Assembly (NCBI GenBank): GCA_964509205.1
Contig: CAZDVW010000021.1
Span: 1 to 26,669 of the forward strand
DNA from: Duodenibacillus sp964509205
Lineage (GTDB): Bacteria > Pseudomonadota > Gammaproteobacteria > Burkholderiales > Burkholderiaceae_F
Reading direction: 5' to 3'
Length of the DNA stretch: 26,669 bases
The notes under the pieces are model-generated. The model was not told the origin of the DNA, searched no databases, and saw only the letters and a list, made by a program, of their open reading frames with translations. A program made the position numbers and the translations under genes. Positions within the stretch are counted from its first letter, which is position 1. Each line of letters begins with the position of its first letter. Below are positions 25,915 through 26,669 of the stretch, in pieces.

Positions 25915-25969
25915 AGAATAAAGAGAGGGTGTTAAAGGCCTTGTAGAGAAATGTTAAATTTAGGTTAAT
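25915..25969 (-). promoter_or_regulatory. Pho box of 11-bp repeats and -10 box before pstS
   Basis: On the minus strand four hexamers, TTAACC, TTAACA, CTACAA and TTAACA, lie at plus positions 25964-25969, 25953-25958, 25942-25947 and 25931-25936. They are exactly 11 bp apart. The pattern matches the TTAACA repeats bound by PhoP of Bacillus, which follow the same 11-bp step as the PhoB box of E. coli. A -10-like TATTCT (25915-25920) follows 10 bp later, where the box replaces the -35. Phosphate-starvation control of the operon is inferred. Confidence 0.75.
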
Positions 25970-26010
25970 TTGTCAGAGGATGAATTGTTGGAAGAGGGCC
26001 TTGGGGGTGC

Positions 26011-26043
26011 GAAAAACGGCTCCATTGCAGCAAAGGAGCCGTT
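26011..26043 (-). terminator. Terminator of a truncated gene upstream of pstS
   Basis: On the minus strand AACGGCTCC (26043-26035), an 11-nt loop and GGAGCCGTT (26023-26015) form a perfect 9-bp stem that runs into five T residues (26016-26012). It insulates pstS from whatever lay upstream and follows the gene remnant at 26079-26174. Confidence 0.8.
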
Positions 26044-26078
26044 CATTTCGCAAGAGGTAATAAGTTTGATGCGTTCGC

Positions 26079-26174
26079 TCAGAACGTTGGCCAGTCTCCC
26101 GATGGCGGGAAAATGACTTCAACCTTGTCGGGTACCAAATCTGTCCAGATCGGAAGCGAATTCAAAGTGGTTGA
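26079..26174 (-). pseudogene. C-terminal remnant of an unknown minus-strand gene
   Basis: A minus-strand frame between a TAG (26175-26177) and a TGA (26079-26081) encodes 31 residues ending WTDLVPDKVEVIFPPSGDW and PTF. It has no start codon with a ribosome binding site, yet it reads like natural protein and is followed 35 bp later by a terminator. It is best explained as the 3' end of a gene whose front was lost when the repeat and ATPase region arrived. I do not recognise the family. Confidence 0.4.
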
Positions 26175-26210
26175 CTAACGGTCGTTGAGTGGGCAAGTAC
26201 TGAATTCGGG

Positions 26211-26289
26211 TGGGATTGTGAAAATTAGTCACATTAAAGTGGCTGGGATTGTGAAATTTCGCATATATAATGTGGCTGGGATTGTGAAA
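26211..26289. repeat. Three tandem 33-bp repeats before the ATPase gene
   Basis: TGGGATTGTGAAA occurs at 26211-26223, 26244-26256 and 26277-26289, exactly 33 bp apart. The last two copies share a longer core beginning GTGGC and reaching GAAATTT. A perfect -10 TATAAT (26266-26271) lies between the second and third copies, and the ATPase start is 14 bp after the third. The array therefore surrounds the probable promoter and may be an operator. The repeat length is a multiple of three, so the array also reads as 11-residue repeats in one frame, which I regard as secondary. Confidence 0.75.
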
Positions 26290-26303
26290 TTTAATAGAGA
26301 GAC

Positions 26304-26651
26304 ATGTTTAATAGACGGATTTTCAAAGAAATTCTTCATTGGAAGGAAAAGCATGCACCGCATTACGCTTTGTTCCTTAAAGGGGCTCGTCGTGTAGGCA
26401 AAACAACTCTGGCAGAAAAACTGGGCAAAGAGGCCTATCGCTCTTATTTGCGAATCAGTTTTGACCAGGCCGAGGAAAGCGTTAAGTCACTCTTTGTTAA
26501 TAGTCTTCGAGACTTGGACAATCTTTTCAATACTCTGCAAGTTCTCTATGGCGTCAGGCTCTATCCGCGAGAGTCGCTGGTTATCCTTGATGAAGTTCAA
26601 CTCTTTCCTCAAGCTGTTGTACGAGTAGTTAGTGCCCCGCAAAACGAGTGA
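26304..26651 (+). pseudogene. Broken AAA_14-type ATPase (N-terminal part)
   Basis: The 115 residues begin MFNRRIFKEILHWKEKH and show Walker A GARRVGKTT (27-35) and Walker B SLVILDEVQLFP (91-102). This is the start of the AAA_14/DUF4143 ATPase family, common as many copies in gut bacteria and of unclear function. Full members have about 400 residues with a DUF4143 domain. Here similarity to the family stops near residue 104 (about 26615), and the frame ends at a TGA at 26649. A frameshift alone does not restore family sequence in the few bases left, so an insertion or deletion junction is likely. The ribosome binding site is weak (AGAGAG). The window ends 18 bp later, so the rest may lie outside. 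Confidence 0.75.
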
Positions 26652-26669
26652 AATCTCCCTAATCAGGAA

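Noticed and set aside
26217..26233. TGTGA and TCACA arms resembling a CRP site
   Set aside because: The arms are separated by 7 bp rather than the 6 required, and the TGTGA arm belongs to the tandem repeat.
26211..26289. CRISPR array
   Set aside because: Only three copies, with spacers that are partly similar and no Cas genes in the window; these are simple tandem repeats.
26185..26397. Frame translating the 33-bp repeats as 11-residue repeats
   Set aside because: It overlaps the ATPase start out of frame and lacks a ribosome binding site; the repeats fit an operator array better.

Overview
The window reads as chromosomal DNA of a moderate-GC, probably gut-dwelling anaerobic or microaerophilic betaproteobacterium. 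A Sutterella/Parasutterella-like Burkholderiales member is my best guess, made from protein style only, with no database search. Pointers are a recC-recB-recD operon, an rnr-rlmB pair, and a stand-alone anaerobic ribonucleotide reductase glycyl-radical domain. Against these, the rubrerythrin and the whole phosphate operon look closer to Firmicutes proteins.

Layout: (i) 1-945, a two-gene operon of a 59-residue NrdD-like glycyl-radical protein and rubrerythrin, with a tandem 16-bp repeat in front and a strong terminator behind. (ii) 946-4769, a plausible promoter and long leader, then rmlA-rmlC-rmlB-rmlD for dTDP-L-rhamnose. (iii) 4883-5034, a tRNA-Leu(CAG) on the minus strand with its own -10 box and terminator. 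(iv) 5071-8231, rnr (RNase R) and rlmB (23S rRNA 2'-O-methyltransferase). (v) 8296-9624, a sodium-coupled NSS-family transporter. (vi) 18793 down to 9646 on the minus strand, recC-recB-recD, joined by 4-bp start/stop overlaps and encoding the RecBCD helicase-nuclease. (vii) 19032-19307, a tiny gene for a 31-residue one-helix membrane protein with its own ribosome binding site, terminator and possible promoter. (viii) 25969 down to 19398, pstS-pstC-pstA-pstB-phoU-phoB-phoR, preceded by four 6-bp blocks at exact 11-bp steps that look like a PhoP/PhoB box. (ix) 26011-26669, a rearranged end: a minus-strand gene remnant with a terminator, three 33-bp tandem repeats, and a broken AAA_14-type ATPase.

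How the parts work together: the first operon couples a glycyl-radical protein to peroxide protection, the rml genes feed cell-surface polysaccharide synthesis, RecBCD repairs and degrades broken DNA ends, and the pst-pho operon carries both the phosphate pump and its own sensor-regulator pair. The most unusual points are the stand-alone glycyl-radical protein next to rubrerythrin, the Firmicutes-like phosphate operon with a matching regulatory box, the undescribed 31-residue membrane protein, and the repeat array in front of the broken ATPase.
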